From positions 62,001-126,000 of the forward strand of contig NZ_LPUF01000002.1 in NCBI RefSeq assembly GCF_002072955.1: 64,000 nt of DNA, written 5' to 3'. Below, piece by piece: positions 52,373-62,468 of the stretch (the first letter of the stretch is position 1; each line of letters opens with the position of its first letter). The stretch comes from Methyloprofundus sedimenti (GTDB lineage Bacteria > Pseudomonadota > Gammaproteobacteria > Methylococcales > Methylomonadaceae). The translations under genes and the position numbers were made by a program. The notes under the pieces were generated by a model. It had not been told where the DNA came from. It saw only the letters and a list, made by a program, of their open reading frames with translations, and searched no databases.

Positions 52373-53506
52373 TTATTTTTTTATCAGTAGCTCTACTAAT
52401 AGCTGTTCATATATATCTGATAAAGGCTGCAAATCTGCTAGCGGAACATTTTCATTAATTTTATGAATGCTTTCATTCAAATGTCCTAGCTCAATCACCT
52501 CTGCTCCAGTCGGAGCAATAAAACGCCCATCAGACGTACCGCCCCCCGTGTCATCCAGCGTATCGATTCCTGTCACTTTTTTAATCGCTGCATGAGCCGC
52601 TTCAATTAATGCGCCGCCTGAGGTTAAGAATGGGTTACCTGACAAACGCCAGTTAATTTCATAGTCAAAATCAAAACGGTCAAATATCTCCAGTACACGC
52701 TGCTTGATCGTAGCCTCATCTAATTCAGTACAAAAACGTAAATTAAATTGCAGTTCAAGCTCTCCGGGAATAATATTTTCTGCACCTGTACCGCTATTGA
52801 TATTGGAGACTTGCAAACTAGTGGGTGGAAAAAATTGATTCCCCTGATCCCAGACTTCTTCAGTAAGTGCGTGCAGCGCAGGGGCAAAACCATGAATAGG
52901 GTTATTAGCTATTGCAGGATAGGCGACATGCCCTTGCATACCTTTAACTATTACTCTGGCGCATAAGGAACCCCGCCTGCCGACACGAATCACATCGCCA
53001 ATATGTTGATCACTAGAAGGCTCACCGACCAGACACCAATCTATTTTTTCATTGCGCTGTTCCAATACCTCAACAACCTTGACAACCCCATTGGTAGCCG
53101 GGCCTTCTTCGTCGCTGGTAATCATCATCGCGATTGCACCTTGATGATCTGGATACCTGGCAATAAAACGTTCAACAGCAGTCACAAAACAGGCGATGCC
53201 TCCTTTCATGTCTGCCGTGCCGCGACCGTATAAACGATGCTGTCGAATGGTGGGTACAAAAGGCGGTGAATCCCATTTTTCCAATGGCCCTGTAGGTACC
53301 ACGTCAGTATGACCCAGAAAAACAAACAGTGGTTTATTACGACCACGTTTTAGCCATAGATTTTTAGTGTCGTCAAAGTCCAATTGCTCAGCTATAAAGC
53401 CAATTTTTTCCAGACGTTTTGTTAATAGATCCTGGCAACCCGCATCTTCAGGCGTTACCGATTCACAGCTAATAAGCTCTTCAAGTAAAACGAGAGTATC
53501 ACTCAT
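52373..53506 (-). CDS. dapE: Succinyl-diaminopimelate desuccinylase
   Basis: Zn-dependent peptidase-family enzyme that removes succinate from N-succinyl-LL-diaminopimelate, giving LL-diaminopimelate for lysine and peptidoglycan. The 377-residue protein is full length. Metal and catalytic sites: FVFLGHTDVVPTG (His, near 68), GRGTADMKGG (bridging Asp, near 100), TSDEEGPA (Glu-Glu), and GGGTSDGRFIAP near the end (His ligand later in the tail). Its ATG overlaps the stop of the ArsC-like gene. Completes the succinylase branch with dapD and dapC upstream in the same operon. Confidence 0.95.
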   Translation of the reverse strand: MSDTLVLLEELISCESVTPEDAGCQDLLTKRLEKIGFIAEQLDFDDTKNLWLKRGRNKPLFVFLGHTDVVPTGPLEKWDSPPFVPTIRQHRLYGRGTADMKGGIACFVTAVERFIARYPDHQGAIAMMITSDEEGPATNGVVKVVEVLEQRNEKIDWCLVGEPSSDQHIGDVIRVGRRGSLCARVIVKGMQGHVAYPAIANNPIHGFAPALHALTEEVWDQGNQFFPPTSLQVSNINSGTGAENIIPGELELQFNLRFCTELDEATIKQRVLEIFDRFDFDYEINWRLSGNPFLTSGGALIEAAHAAIKKVTGIDTLDDTGGGTSDGRFIAPTGAEVIELGHLNESIHKINENVPLADLQPLSDIYEQLLVELLIKK

Positions 53507-53850
53507 AATAATGTCTGGTAATTTTCGGCATTAAAACCAATTAATAATTGCTCGCCAGTATCTAATACTGGCCGCTTGATTAAGGTGAGATTTTCTAGCA
53601 TCAAACTCGCAGCTTTGATCGCATTTAAATCAGACTTTTGCTGCTCAGATATTTGCCGCCAACTGGTACTGCGCCTGTTTAACAGGTTTTCCCATCCAGC
53701 TTTTTGAATAAAAAAAGCGAGCTGCTGCGCACTTAAACCATCCTCTCGAAAGTCGTGAAATTGGTATGCTATGTTATTTTTCTCTAACCACAAACGCGCT
53801 TTTCTGACGCTATCGCAATTTTTTATGCCGTATAAAGTAGTCATCGTCAT
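53503..53850 (-). CDS. ArsC/Spx-fold protein, YffB type
   Basis: A 115-residue thioredoxin-fold protein of the ArsC/Spx family. The N-terminus TTLYGIKNCDSVRKARLWLE carries a single active-site-type Cys, and the KRPVLDTGEQLLIGF segment near the end is the family's conserved KRP element. YffB-type proteins are often next to dapE in gammaproteobacteria, as here, and are not arsenate reductases; their reaction is not firmly known. The start at 53850 is chosen by family length; ATG 53844 or an upstream TTG at 53856 are alternatives. Confidence 0.85.
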   Translation of the reverse strand: MTMTTLYGIKNCDSVRKARLWLEKNNIAYQFHDFREDGLSAQQLAFFIQKAGWENLLNRRSTSWRQISEQQKSDLNAIKAASLMLENLTLIKRPVLDTGEQLLIGFNAENYQTLL

Positions 53851-53856
53851 CAACAA

Positions 53857-55272
53857 TTAGTTTGTACAAACCTTGTTTCGTCCCAGATCTTTTGCTCTAT
53901 AAAGTGCGTTATCAGCTCTTGTAAGTAATATATCTACATTTTGATCTTTTGCATAAGCAGCAACACCGAAGCTGCAACTTAAGTGAGCAAAATATTCAAA
54001 CGGGTATTGGTCAATAATAGTTCGCAATTTTTCAGCCATCAATCGTCCACCTTTAAGCGTTTGCCCAGGGCATATAATTAAAAATTCTTCTCCGCCCCAA
54101 CGACCTAAGGTATCAACGTCACGAATATTATTACTTAACAATTGCGCCAGTGCTTTTAAAGCATAGTCACCAACAAGATGCCCATATTTATCATTAATAT
54201 TCTTGAAATGATCAATATCTATAATAATGATACTAAAATGATGTTGGTAACGTTGAGCCAGACTCAGAGCATCACCAATCTCCTGATCCAGCTTCATACG
54301 GTTATTAATATTGGTTAATTTATCGGTGACCGACAAATGCCTTAAGCGATAATTATGCCTTCTGATCAGTGCGTAACGATACATAAAAATCACAAAAAGC
54401 AGAAGCATGACACTTGCCACTTTAATCAATAGCTCATAATCAGTTTCTGATACGTATTTTATCGAAATCCAGTCATTGATAATCTCGCGTTGCTCATGTT
54501 CACTTAGCTGAGCAATGGCCTTATTAAAAATTTCGACTAATAAAGGCTCATCATTACGTGCGCCCATAGTCAGATTCAACTTTTGTGTCAATTTTCCGGC
54601 AATTTTTAATTCACCGATATATTGCTCTTGAAATGCATAGCTAACCTCAGGTAATGAAGCAATCATGCCATACAGCTGATTGCGACTGACTTTTTCCAGG
54701 CCTTCATCTAAACTTTCAACTTTTTCCAGATAAATATCGGGATATTGTAAACGAAGCAATTCAGCATAGTCATAGTCTTTTTGAATGCCCAGTTTTTTGT
54801 CCAGTACATCATTTATACCACCGATAAAATATTCCTGGTAGTTCACGGCAACCACCAAAGGAAAACTAAAGTAAGCCTGAGTAAAGTCAAGAAATTGCTT
54901 ACGCTCTGGTGTTGGCATTACTAAAGAAAAAATATCGCACTGTCGCGGTTTACCCTGCGTTAGTTCCTCCAGCCAGTGACGATTAGGTAGTATTTCAATA
55001 TGTATGTTCAGTTTGTTGGCAAACAACCGCATAAAATCAGCAACTATCCCTATATGCCGGCCTTCGTCAACCTTTTCATAAGGCATCCAGTCTGGGTCAA
55101 CACACATAGTGATATGCTGCTTTAGTTGTAAATATTGCTGTTCTTCAACTGTTAACTGTAGTGTTTCAGAGTTATTTTCTGGTCTAAAATATTCTACAGC
55201 AAAAACCGATAACGATAATAAACCTATCGAGATTAATATTAGAATCAGTATGCTTTGAGTAAAACATCGCAT
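53857..55272 (-). CDS. Periplasmic-sensor diguanylate cyclase (SBP_bac_3-GGDEF)
   Basis: A 471-residue signal protein. The N-terminal signal/anchor (about 7-27) is followed by a periplasmic solute-binding-like domain (about 50-275; HITMCVDPDWMPYEKV, DFTQAYFSFPLVVAVN), a membrane helix (about 285-302) and a cytoplasmic GGDEF domain (about 315-470). The catalytic loop is GRWGGEEFLIICP (GGEEF, active form), with an upstream RDVD five residues before it that fits the inhibitory RxxD I-site. It should make cyclic-di-GMP in response to a small periplasmic ligand. It sits inside the dap operon and abuts the next gene directly (its TAA ends where the ArsC-like region begins). Confidence 0.92.
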   Translation of the reverse strand: MRCFTQSILILILISIGLLSLSVFAVEYFRPENNSETLQLTVEEQQYLQLKQHITMCVDPDWMPYEKVDEGRHIGIVADFMRLFANKLNIHIEILPNRHWLEELTQGKPRQCDIFSLVMPTPERKQFLDFTQAYFSFPLVVAVNYQEYFIGGINDVLDKKLGIQKDYDYAELLRLQYPDIYLEKVESLDEGLEKVSRNQLYGMIASLPEVSYAFQEQYIGELKIAGKLTQKLNLTMGARNDEPLLVEIFNKAIAQLSEHEQREIINDWISIKYVSETDYELLIKVASVMLLLFVIFMYRYALIRRHNYRLRHLSVTDKLTNINNRMKLDQEIGDALSLAQRYQHHFSIIIIDIDHFKNINDKYGHLVGDYALKALAQLLSNNIRDVDTLGRWGGEEFLIICPGQTLKGGRLMAEKLRTIIDQYPFEYFAHLSCSFGVAAYAKDQNVDILLTRADNALYRAKDLGRNKVCTN

Positions 55273-55291
55273 AGAAAAAATCTGAATATAA

Positions 55292-55534
55292 TTACAATGG
55301 ATTATTCAATAACTCATCCAGCTCTGGTAGTGTGTTATCTTGTTTTCGACAAGACTTATAAAAATCAACAAATTCCATAAAGGCCTGTTCCAGATCGTCC
55401 AGGATTCCTTCTTCATTTTCCCGTTCATCCGGCAGTACATCAGGGGAGTCCAGGTATTCTTTTTGTAAAGCAACCTCACTGTTTATGGAGAGAATCGCAT
55501 AGATAATAGCATTGCTAGAAAGTGTGTCTGACAT
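55292..55534 (-). CDS. Small acidic hypothetical protein
   Basis: An 80-residue protein, strongly acidic in the middle (DVLPDERENEEGILDDLEQ), mostly helical by composition, with no membrane segment and a single Cys. No family recognised. It is 19 bases upstream of the diguanylate cyclase and shares its direction, so it is likely co-transcribed. A function cannot be inferred beyond that. The 156-base gap behind it (55535-55690) may carry a promoter. Confidence 0.6.
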   Translation of the reverse strand: MSDTLSSNAIIYAILSINSEVALQKEYLDSPDVLPDERENEEGILDDLEQAFMEFVDFYKSCRKQDNTLPELDELLNNPL

Positions 55535-55690
55535 CGGAGCATCCTAAGGTCGGCGTTGGTTGGGTAAGCCTGTCAAGTAAAGCGCAGTTAATACTGTATA
55601 ATGATACCCGACATAAACTATATTTATATCAAATATCATTATAGCCAGTACTGCGTTAAAAAAACTTTAGCTAATCCACAATTATTTTGT

Positions 55691-56512
55691 TTAATCACGC
55701 AGTAATTCGTTAATACCTGTCTTGCTACGTGTTTTTTCATCTACCTGTTTAATAATAACTGCACAGTACAAGCTATGACTACCATCTTTGGATGGCAAGT
55801 TACCAGAAACTACTACTGATCCAGCTGGAATACGACCGTAGCTGATTTCACCAGTCATACGGTTAAAGATTTTAGTACTTTGACCTATATAGACGCCCAT
55901 AGAAATAACTGAGCCTTCTTCAACCACAACGCCTTCTACGATTTCAGAGCGCGCGCCAATAAAACAGTTATCTTCAATAATAGTTGGTCCTGCCTGTAAT
56001 GGCTCTAAAACACCACCAATACCCACACCACCAGATAAATGAACGTTTTTACCAATTTGCGCACAAGAACCCACCGTTACCCAGGTATCAACCATCGTGC
56101 CGCTATCCACATAAGCTCCGATATTAACATACGAAGGCATTAATATTGCGCCCGGTGCCACATAAGAACCATGACGTGCCACGGCATTGGGTACTACACG
56201 CACACCTGCTGCAGCAAAATCTTCAGGTGTATATGATGCAAATTTAGTTTCCACTTTATCGTAGTAACGTGTTGCTCCACCATCCATTACCCGATTTTCA
56301 TTAATTCTGAAAGACAGTAATACTGCTTTCTTTAACCACTGATTAACCACCCATTCGCCACTGCATTTATCAGCAACGCGAGCCTTACCTGAATCGAGTA
56401 AATTAATTGAATCTTTAACCGCATTACGCACTTCATCCGAAACGCTAGTTGGAGAAATGTCGGCGCGATTGTCAAAAGCCTGATTTATGATTTTTTCTAA
56501 TTGGTTCATCAT
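55691..56512 (-). CDS. dapD: Tetrahydrodipicolinate N-succinyltransferase
   Basis: Transfers succinyl from succinyl-CoA to tetrahydrodipicolinate in lysine biosynthesis. The 273-residue protein has a left-handed beta-helix with hexapeptide repeats (about 100-230), recognisable in [33 protein letters not shown] and [32 protein letters not shown]. Length is normal. It starts four bases after dapC ends. The start taken is the first ATG of an ATG-ATG pair. Confidence 0.95.
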   Translation of the reverse strand: MMNQLEKIINQAFDNRADISPTSVSDEVRNAVKDSINLLDSGKARVADKCSGEWVVNQWLKKAVLLSFRINENRVMDGGATRYYDKVETKFASYTPEDFAAAGVRVVPNAVARHGSYVAPGAILMPSYVNIGAYVDSGTMVDTWVTVGSCAQIGKNVHLSGGVGIGGVLEPLQAGPTIIEDNCFIGARSEIVEGVVVEEGSVISMGVYIGQSTKIFNRMTGEISYGRIPAGSVVVSGNLPSKDGSHSLYCAVIIKQVDEKTRSKTGINELLRD

Positions 56513-56516
56513 TTGT

Positions 56517-57707
56517 CTATTTTAAAGAGTTAATAAAATTTTTAATTCGATGTGCTGCTTCTACGCATTCAGGTACGGGAGCAACCAAAGCCATGCGTAC
56601 GTGATTCTTTCCCGGGTTAACCCCATTTACATCACGCGATAAATAACTACCCGGTAAAACGGTTACATTTTGCTGAGCAAATAATTGTTGTGCAAAATCA
56701 GTATCGTCGACCTCTGTTTTCAGCCACAGATAAAAACTGGCAGGCGGTTGTTTAACGTGGCAAACTGCAGACAAGATTTCAGTTACCGCCTTAAACTTGT
56801 CACGATAAAACTGTCTGTTCTCCAGCACATGCAGCTCATCCTGCCAGCCAGCGATACTGGCATACTGAGTCGGCACAGGCATGGCGCAACCATGATAAGT
56901 ACGATACTTAAAAAACTTGCTCAAAATATCGGCATCGCCAGCAACAAAACCAGATCTTAAACCAGGAGCATTTGAGCGCTTGGACAAGCTGTGAAAAATC
57001 ACACAGTTTTTATAACTGCTATGCCCCATTGCATCAGCTGATTGCAATAAACCTTGCGGAGGATTGTGTTCATCTGCATAAATTTCGCTATAGCACTCAT
57101 CAGAGGCAATAACAAAATCATATTTAATCGCCAGGTTAATCAGTTTTTCATGGGTCGCCTGATCAATTACCATCCCCGTAGGGTTGCCCGGTGAGCAAAT
57201 ATACAGCAATTGACAGGCTTGCCAGGTCTGTTCGGAAACACTATCAAAATCAGGTAAATACTGATTATCTTCCAGAGTAGGCAAATAATAAGGTTCCGCC
57301 CCTGCCAATAAAGCCGCGCCTTCATAGATCTGATAAAAAGGATTAGGCATCAGCACTAATGCATTTTGCTGCCCATCAACCACACATTGAGCAAACGCAA
57401 ACAAAGCTTCACGGGTACCATTTACGGGTAACACCTGTGTTTCGGGATCAGCTTGCACTTGAAAGCGCCTGATTATCCAGTCACTAATTGCTACTCTTAA
57501 TTCTGCCAGGCCTTTAGTCGTAGGATAGCTGCCTAATGCCGCCATATTTTCCAATAGAGCACTGGTAATCACTTCGGGCGTCGCATGTTTTGGTTCACCA
57601 ATAGACAAGGCAATATGCGCTTTATCTGCAGGCGGTATAATGCCCTGCTTTAATTGCGCTAACTTCTCAAAAGGATAGGGATGTAATTGCGATAAATGCG
57701 GGTTCAT
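56517..57707 (-). CDS. dapC: Succinyldiaminopimelate transaminase DapC
   Basis: PLP-dependent aminotransferase, 396 residues, likely converting N-succinyl-2-amino-6-ketopimelate to N-succinyl-diaminopimelate. The PLP-binding lysine lies in [18 protein letters not shown] (near 240); [16 protein letters not shown] and the aspartate in ASDECYSEI complete the cofactor site. The start [16 protein letters not shown] matches the family's N-terminus. First gene of the dap operon; it lies four bases before dapD. Assignment as DapC rather than another class I aminotransferase rests on that operon. Confidence 0.92.
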   Translation of the reverse strand: MNPHLSQLHPYPFEKLAQLKQGIIPPADKAHIALSIGEPKHATPEVITSALLENMAALGSYPTTKGLAELRVAISDWIIRRFQVQADPETQVLPVNGTREALFAFAQCVVDGQQNALVLMPNPFYQIYEGAALLAGAEPYYLPTLEDNQYLPDFDSVSEQTWQACQLLYICSPGNPTGMVIDQATHEKLINLAIKYDFVIASDECYSEIYADEHNPPQGLLQSADAMGHSSYKNCVIFHSLSKRSNAPGLRSGFVAGDADILSKFFKYRTYHGCAMPVPTQYASIAGWQDELHVLENRQFYRDKFKAVTEILSAVCHVKQPPASFYLWLKTEVDDTDFAQQLFAQQNVTVLPGSYLSRDVNGVNPGKNHVRMALVAPVPECVEAAHRIKNFINSLK

Positions 57708-57917
57708 TCAAGATGCTTAAGTGTCAAATAACCCATTATTATATCATGGGCAGATGGTCTTTTTAAAAAATACCCGATACACTGCCCAAAAAACAGTAAA
57801 ATATGCGTTTAGCTTTTCAGTTTAAGCAACAATAGAGATGTCTGCTGGAGGCTTCCCCTGCTCTATTATCTATTTTCAGACTTAAGTCAAAAACCTTTTA
57901 TATCCCCCAACATCCCA

Positions 57918-58493
57918 ATGACTAATCGCTTTATTCTCCTCATTACCCTTTTCTGTATCAATCTGACTTACACTCCCATGCTATTAGCACATGCAGGTGT
58001 TGACCATGGAGATAATTGTTTTGTACATCTGGCCGGGATGAAATTGCGCCTGGGCGGATTTCAAGCAGAATCCAAAATAGGCGGAGGTAAACATTTTTGC
58101 CATCTGTTTCCTGCCACCGGTGAGGTTATTTTTACTTTCGATGCCCTTCCCGACAGCCAGCTTAAGCAAAAGAAATTAAACTTAAAGCTATTAGCGGCTG
58201 CATCAGTCTGGGATATTTTATTTGACTTTGACAATTCCTTTAAGCAAACACTAAGTCAAGCTGATAACTCGTTAACTATTAAACATACAATTCCTAATAT
58301 GGGGCTGTATGCTATGCAGGTTTCATTACAATCTGATGAATTAGAACCGAGTATTAACAACAGTCAGCGCTTTGTGTTTTTAGTTGGCTTTCCTATTATA
58401 AAAATACTAGTGTTAATCGGGTTTGGGTTTGTATTGGTATTAGCTTATGTGTTGCTTAAACAATTACAGGCCGGTGCAGCTAAGAAACATTAA
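57918..58493 (+). CDS. Exported membrane-anchored hypothetical protein
   Basis: A 191-residue protein with a signal peptide (about 1-25), a periplasmic domain, and a C-terminal membrane helix (about 152-180) followed by a short basic tail. The mature N-terminus is rich in His and Cys (HAGVDHGDNCFVHLAG, with GGKHFCHLF further on), which could bind a metal such as copper; this is inference. No family recognised. It is transcribed away from the dap operon, with about 210 bases of shared leader, and converges with the CDP-alcohol gene. Confidence 0.65.
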   Translation: MTNRFILLITLFCINLTYTPMLLAHAGVDHGDNCFVHLAGMKLRLGGFQAESKIGGGKHFCHLFPATGEVIFTFDALPDSQLKQKKLNLKLLAAASVWDILFDFDNSFKQTLSQADNSLTIKHTIPNMGLYAMQVSLQSDELEPSINNSQRFVFLVGFPIIKILVLIGFGFVLVLAYVLLKQLQAGAAKKH

Positions 58494-58570
58494 AAAATTA
58501 GCCTGAACTGCATCAGGACATTATTTATAAAGGCCTTGTGATATCGGTAGCTAAAGCCTACTTCTCAGGT

Positions 58571-59143
58571 TTATTTTTTTAATACATGCCAGATAGTACC
58601 GACATTGGACTGTAATTTATCCAAACATAGAGTAATCGCCACTTCTTCAATGGCGGCCAGAACATAAATAAACACTGCAAATCTTAGTGGCCAGGCTATA
58701 TCAGCGAGAAACAACGGATATAATGATGAGCCGAGAGAAACAGCGGCTATCTTCACTCCCCAGGTATGATAGCTTGGATAGGAACCGAATTTAATCATTC
58801 CCGATACTGCAGGAATCAGGTAACAGGCGATAATTGCATACAAATAATGATCCTCACGGTGGACAATTTCCGGCCATAGCCACCAGGTGCCAAAACCTAT
58901 AGTCAAATAGGTCGCTAAATCAGCCCAGGTATCCAGCCGGGCACCAAACTGAGTTACTTGTCCGGTAAGGCGTGCAGCCAGACCGTCTAGTACATCAGTC
59001 AGAAATGCAAAAGCCAGCACCGCCATAAAAGGCAAACCATAACCATTCCATGCCAGGTATAACATAAGGGGTGCAGTAATAAACCGGACACTGGTAAGCA
59101 GGTTTGGCAATGTCAAGAATAGGGAGCTGTGTGTTAACTTCAT
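58571..59143 (-). CDS. CDP-alcohol phosphatidyltransferase
   Basis: A 190-residue membrane enzyme that joins a CDP-activated lipid to an alcohol. The complete family signature is present: D50, D53-G54, A57-R58, G67, D71 and D75 (D-x2-DG-x2-AR-x8-G-x3-D-x3-D). Six hydrophobic helices. It starts nine bases after the AlkB-like gene and is the last gene of this operon. It might be a phosphatidylglycerophosphate-synthase-like enzyme, but its placement after three uncommon genes suggests a specialised lipid product rather than housekeeping. The alcohol acceptor cannot be told. Confidence 0.88.
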   Translation of the reverse strand: MKLTHSSLFLTLPNLLTSVRFITAPLMLYLAWNGYGLPFMAVLAFAFLTDVLDGLAARLTGQVTQFGARLDTWADLATYLTIGFGTWWLWPEIVHREDHYLYAIIACYLIPAVSGMIKFGSYPSYHTWGVKIAAVSLGSSLYPLFLADIAWPLRFAVFIYVLAAIEEVAITLCLDKLQSNVGTIWHVLKK

Positions 59144-59152
59144 GTTTTTGAG

Positions 59153-60199
59153 CTATTTCAGGTAATCTTTTAGAATGTTTGCCGATACACGCCGATACGA
59201 CTGATTATTTAACTTAACCCAGAGATTAGTCACAAAATAACCATAGGGCATTTTGGGACCCTGATCGGAATAAGGAATTTCATGAAATGAACTTAATGCC
59301 TGCTGGTGATGGCCAATATGGTTCGCCAATCCAACCAGAGCATATTCAGATAAACTGGATTGATTGACCCAGGCCAGTGTTTTATCTGCTCGTCCCTGTT
59401 CAAGTCCCCAATGTTGATAATAATTAATAGTTTCCAGTAAACGCACTCCGGCAAGCGCCTGATATAAAAAAATAAACGCCGCAGCCCAGCCAAAAATCAT
59501 TAAAATCCATAGCAATAGCATGATTTCAACTATCAGTCCATGTAATACCGAATTGGCTAACATTCGATAATGATATACCGGAGCATGTTCTAAACCCAGG
59601 CGTTTAAGCTCAAAATTCCAGGCATATTTAAAGTGACCGACCGTTACTCTTTTCCAGTATGTTTTAAAATCTTCGTCTCGCTTAGCTGTCGCAATATCTT
59701 GCGGAGTAGCCACGCTCAAATGATGCCCCTGCAGATGGGCTATCACAAAGTGCTCATAACAGACAGTATATAACAGCATTCTTCCTAATATCTGTTTGTG
59801 TCTTTGGCTTCGATGTATTAATTCATGTGCAACAATAAGCGCAGAACTGCCCGATGTTGTGCCCACCAGGATTCTTAACACAATCAAATTGACGCTAGAG
59901 GTGATAATGTCTGCAGCAGAACCCCATTGCAATTGACTGGCATAATTAAGCAATAAACCGATAATCAGGAATTGCAGGACAGCCAGAATATATAAAATAG
60001 CGTCATAAAACCCTGTAGAAACAAACTGCTTTTTTTTATTTAAATTAACTTTAGGACCAAGCCAGTCAAGTACTATCAATGACCACAGTGGGGTAGTCCA
60101 GATTAGCGCGTCAAGGGCATCATGGGGACCGGTGTATAAAAACCAGAGTACACAGCCGGGTAGAAAAAAGCTGCTTAGATATTTCAAATGGTCAAACAT
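59153..60199 (-). CDS. AlkB-like integral-membrane di-iron hydroxylase/desaturase
   Basis: A 348-residue membrane di-iron enzyme. Its histidine boxes match the alkane-monooxygenase type: HELIHR (125-130), HLQGHH (155-160), the NYYQHWGLEQG segment (259-269) that aligns with AlkB's NYIEHYG, and NHIGHH (293-298). Six or so membrane helices surround them. The start at 60199 is used because GAGGT precedes it by five bases; an in-frame upstream start at 60211 is possible. It could hydroxylate or desaturate a fatty or alkyl chain. Lies between the heme-oxygenase-like gene (106 bases upstream) and the phosphatidyltransferase. Confidence 0.85.
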   Translation of the reverse strand: MFDHLKYLSSFFLPGCVLWFLYTGPHDALDALIWTTPLWSLIVLDWLGPKVNLNKKKQFVSTGFYDAILYILAVLQFLIIGLLLNYASQLQWGSAADIITSSVNLIVLRILVGTTSGSSALIVAHELIHRSQRHKQILGRMLLYTVCYEHFVIAHLQGHHLSVATPQDIATAKRDEDFKTYWKRVTVGHFKYAWNFELKRLGLEHAPVYHYRMLANSVLHGLIVEIMLLLWILMIFGWAAAFIFLYQALAGVRLLETINYYQHWGLEQGRADKTLAWVNQSSLSEYALVGLANHIGHHQQALSSFHEIPYSDQGPKMPYGYFVTNLWVKLNNQSYRRVSANILKDYLK

Positions 60200-60305
60200 T
60201 GCCGACCTCAATTATTAACGTTGTATTGTATTTATTATTATGAAACGTTGTTATACTTCGCGCGGCCACAGATGCGGTTGTATATTTATCTTATCAGGAT
60301 ATTTG

Positions 60306-62468
60306 CTATCGCCTATGTTTTGCCCTGAATTTATTGACTAAATACCCGATTGGCAAATTCAGTTTGAAACGAGTCCCGACAAAGCGTAATGAAGCATAAC
60401 CACTATAGATTCGCCGCCAGTGCCGGTCGAGCAATGCACGGTCAGCGGTATTATTAAAAATATCATCCATATGAAGCTGAATGGCTTTTTTTGCCAAAAA
60501 AGTATGTCCCGAAGCAGCATTATCAATAGAGATATGAATATTTGCAATGCCCGGATCGATACCCCAATAATTCCAGTCATCTACCAGGCTCATATAACTC
60601 CTGCCTAGACCACTTAATTCTATAGCCATATTCAAGCCTAATAATTCAGGTAAAAATTCTACGCTAAAGTGAGACAGTGACAACATATAAACTGGCAAAT
60701 CAAAGGCACTATTGATAAAGCCCGGATGCTTAATGAATGCCTTGCTATATACCGTGGGAAGCTGAATCGATAGACTCTCTAGTAGTTGCTCAAAGATATG
60801 CGGGTGATTTTGTTGCAATCGACCATTACCAATCTCATCACAATAAATTTTAAACAAAATATCACAAATCTCAGGATTTATGGCTTGCAAAGCCTGGCTG
60901 TTTTGCAACCAGCAACCGTCAATCAAAATCATAGGTGCTATCTGTTCCAGCCCCCAGATATAAGCCTCTCTGGAAACTGTTGGTTGGCCTTGCAATGGCT
61001 GATAAGCACTCATTTCGCGTTGATAAATAGTCTCTATATAGCTATCGAACTGTTGATGCGTGTAATGCTTAAAGGGCAATGAATTAAGCCAGGTACACGC
61101 ACGCAACAAGTTACGCGCTTTGGTTCGGGCAATGGGCAATACATCTGGAAATAAATCCGCATTGAGCAGGTAATAATACAGCTTTCTATTGCTTAGTTTT
61201 GCATATTTTTTTTGCGTCTGCTTGATCAGCAATGTTGGTTTATAGTAACTTGCAAATGATTTTTTCGGTTCCTCAACTATATTCATGGAACCTTTATTTG
61301 GCTCACTATTCAACCAGTTTTTTAGAATATCCAGTTCGAACTGATCCAGAACACCAAACATAGGTCCGTTAAAATTAAACAATTTCAGTAATGGGCTATC
61401 GAGTGGTTTTTGTTTATTAATATAGCCTGATTGCATTAATGCCTGCAGAAATTCGTGGCTATTTGCTGGCAGTTCAGCAAACCACATATCCAGCTTCTTT
61501 CCTTGCACACAAATATTCTGATGATGACCCATCGCGGCTGATGCTTTTTGTTGCAATAGCCGGGTAACTGCCTGGTTTGTTGATAGGGGCGTTTGTAAAA
61601 CGTGTTGCAGACGATCCTTGCAGATCTTCATTTGCTGATGATAAAGCCAAAACCCGCTTTGTATGCGTTGCCATAATTGTTGCTGTTGCTCGGGAAATAA
61701 ATCCAGATAGCTTGATATGCACGCTTGTAAAGGAAATAACTGTTGCTGTATTTGTCGCTTACGTAGCGTAACAAAAGGCACCAGCAATGACTGCTCTGGA
61801 AAGCAAATCTCAAGTAATGCAGGCATCTGACAATAAGCCAGCGTAAAGCCAAGAATTTCAGCAAATAACACTCTGGGAAATCGTGCCATAGCAAGCTGAA
61901 TACTGGCAAAATCAAATATCTCCAACATCAAACCGGCTTGCTGGCAATACTCATAACTGTGCAGAATGGGAGATTTATAACCACTACTCAGAAGCAGTGC
62001 ACGGTATAATTGATGAAAATTTCCCCCGTTCTGCCCTGCCTCGGCTAGCTGCAAATAAACTGCCATCAATTGCACCGTCGTTGCGGATTGACTACAGGAA
62101 ATCTGAGCGATATTTTGTAACCAGTCAGGTTGAGTCAAGTGTATGGCTGCCAGCTGATTTATTAGTAGGTAAAAATCATCCTGGGTCTGTAGCGCTTCGG
62201 GTAACGGGGATATTTCTGGAGCAATTAAAGTAGCAAGCGATTCTTTGCCATATTCATCGATTTCGAAAGGCGCATAAGCAAGACTGACCTGATTTAGATG
62301 CCAGGCAAGAAAATCATAGGCATCAGACATGACATGTTGATTATTCCCGGACTGATTCAGTTGATAAAATAATTCCCGTGCATCGTCAAACTGGCTATGT
62401 CTACCCTCTAATTGCCGGGTAAATAATAAACCTAAAGCAGGATCATAAGCATGGTCAAACTTATTCAT
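60306..62468 (-). CDS. Large protein with C-terminal heme-oxygenase-like di-iron domain
   Basis: A 720-residue protein. I recognise only the last ~250 residues, which resemble iron-containing redox (heme-oxygenase-like di-iron) proteins: IYCDEIGNGRLQQNHPHIFE, GLNMAIELSGLGRSY and NIHISIDNAASGHTFLAKKA, providing the spaced Glu/His/Asp ligands. The first ~450 residues have no family that I know, with internal similarity possible between the QLAAIHLTQ and YLQLAEAG segments. It overlaps the carbamoyltransferase gene by eight bases, so the two are probably co-translated. Such di-iron enzymes oxidise N- or C-H bonds in natural-product pathways; the substrate here is unknown. Confidence 0.7.
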   Translation of the reverse strand: MNKFDHAYDPALGLLFTRQLEGRHSQFDDARELFYQLNQSGNNQHVMSDAYDFLAWHLNQVSLAYAPFEIDEYGKESLATLIAPEISPLPEALQTQDDFYLLINQLAAIHLTQPDWLQNIAQISCSQSATTVQLMAVYLQLAEAGQNGGNFHQLYRALLLSSGYKSPILHSYEYCQQAGLMLEIFDFASIQLAMARFPRVLFAEILGFTLAYCQMPALLEICFPEQSLLVPFVTLRKRQIQQQLFPLQACISSYLDLFPEQQQQLWQRIQSGFWLYHQQMKICKDRLQHVLQTPLSTNQAVTRLLQQKASAAMGHHQNICVQGKKLDMWFAELPANSHEFLQALMQSGYINKQKPLDSPLLKLFNFNGPMFGVLDQFELDILKNWLNSEPNKGSMNIVEEPKKSFASYYKPTLLIKQTQKKYAKLSNRKLYYYLLNADLFPDVLPIARTKARNLLRACTWLNSLPFKHYTHQQFDSYIETIYQREMSAYQPLQGQPTVSREAYIWGLEQIAPMILIDGCWLQNSQALQAINPEICDILFKIYCDEIGNGRLQQNHPHIFEQLLESLSIQLPTVYSKAFIKHPGFINSAFDLPVYMLSLSHFSVEFLPELLGLNMAIELSGLGRSYMSLVDDWNYWGIDPGIANIHISIDNAASGHTFLAKKAIQLHMDDIFNNTADRALLDRHWRRIYSGYASLRFVGTRFKLNLPIGYLVNKFRAKHRR

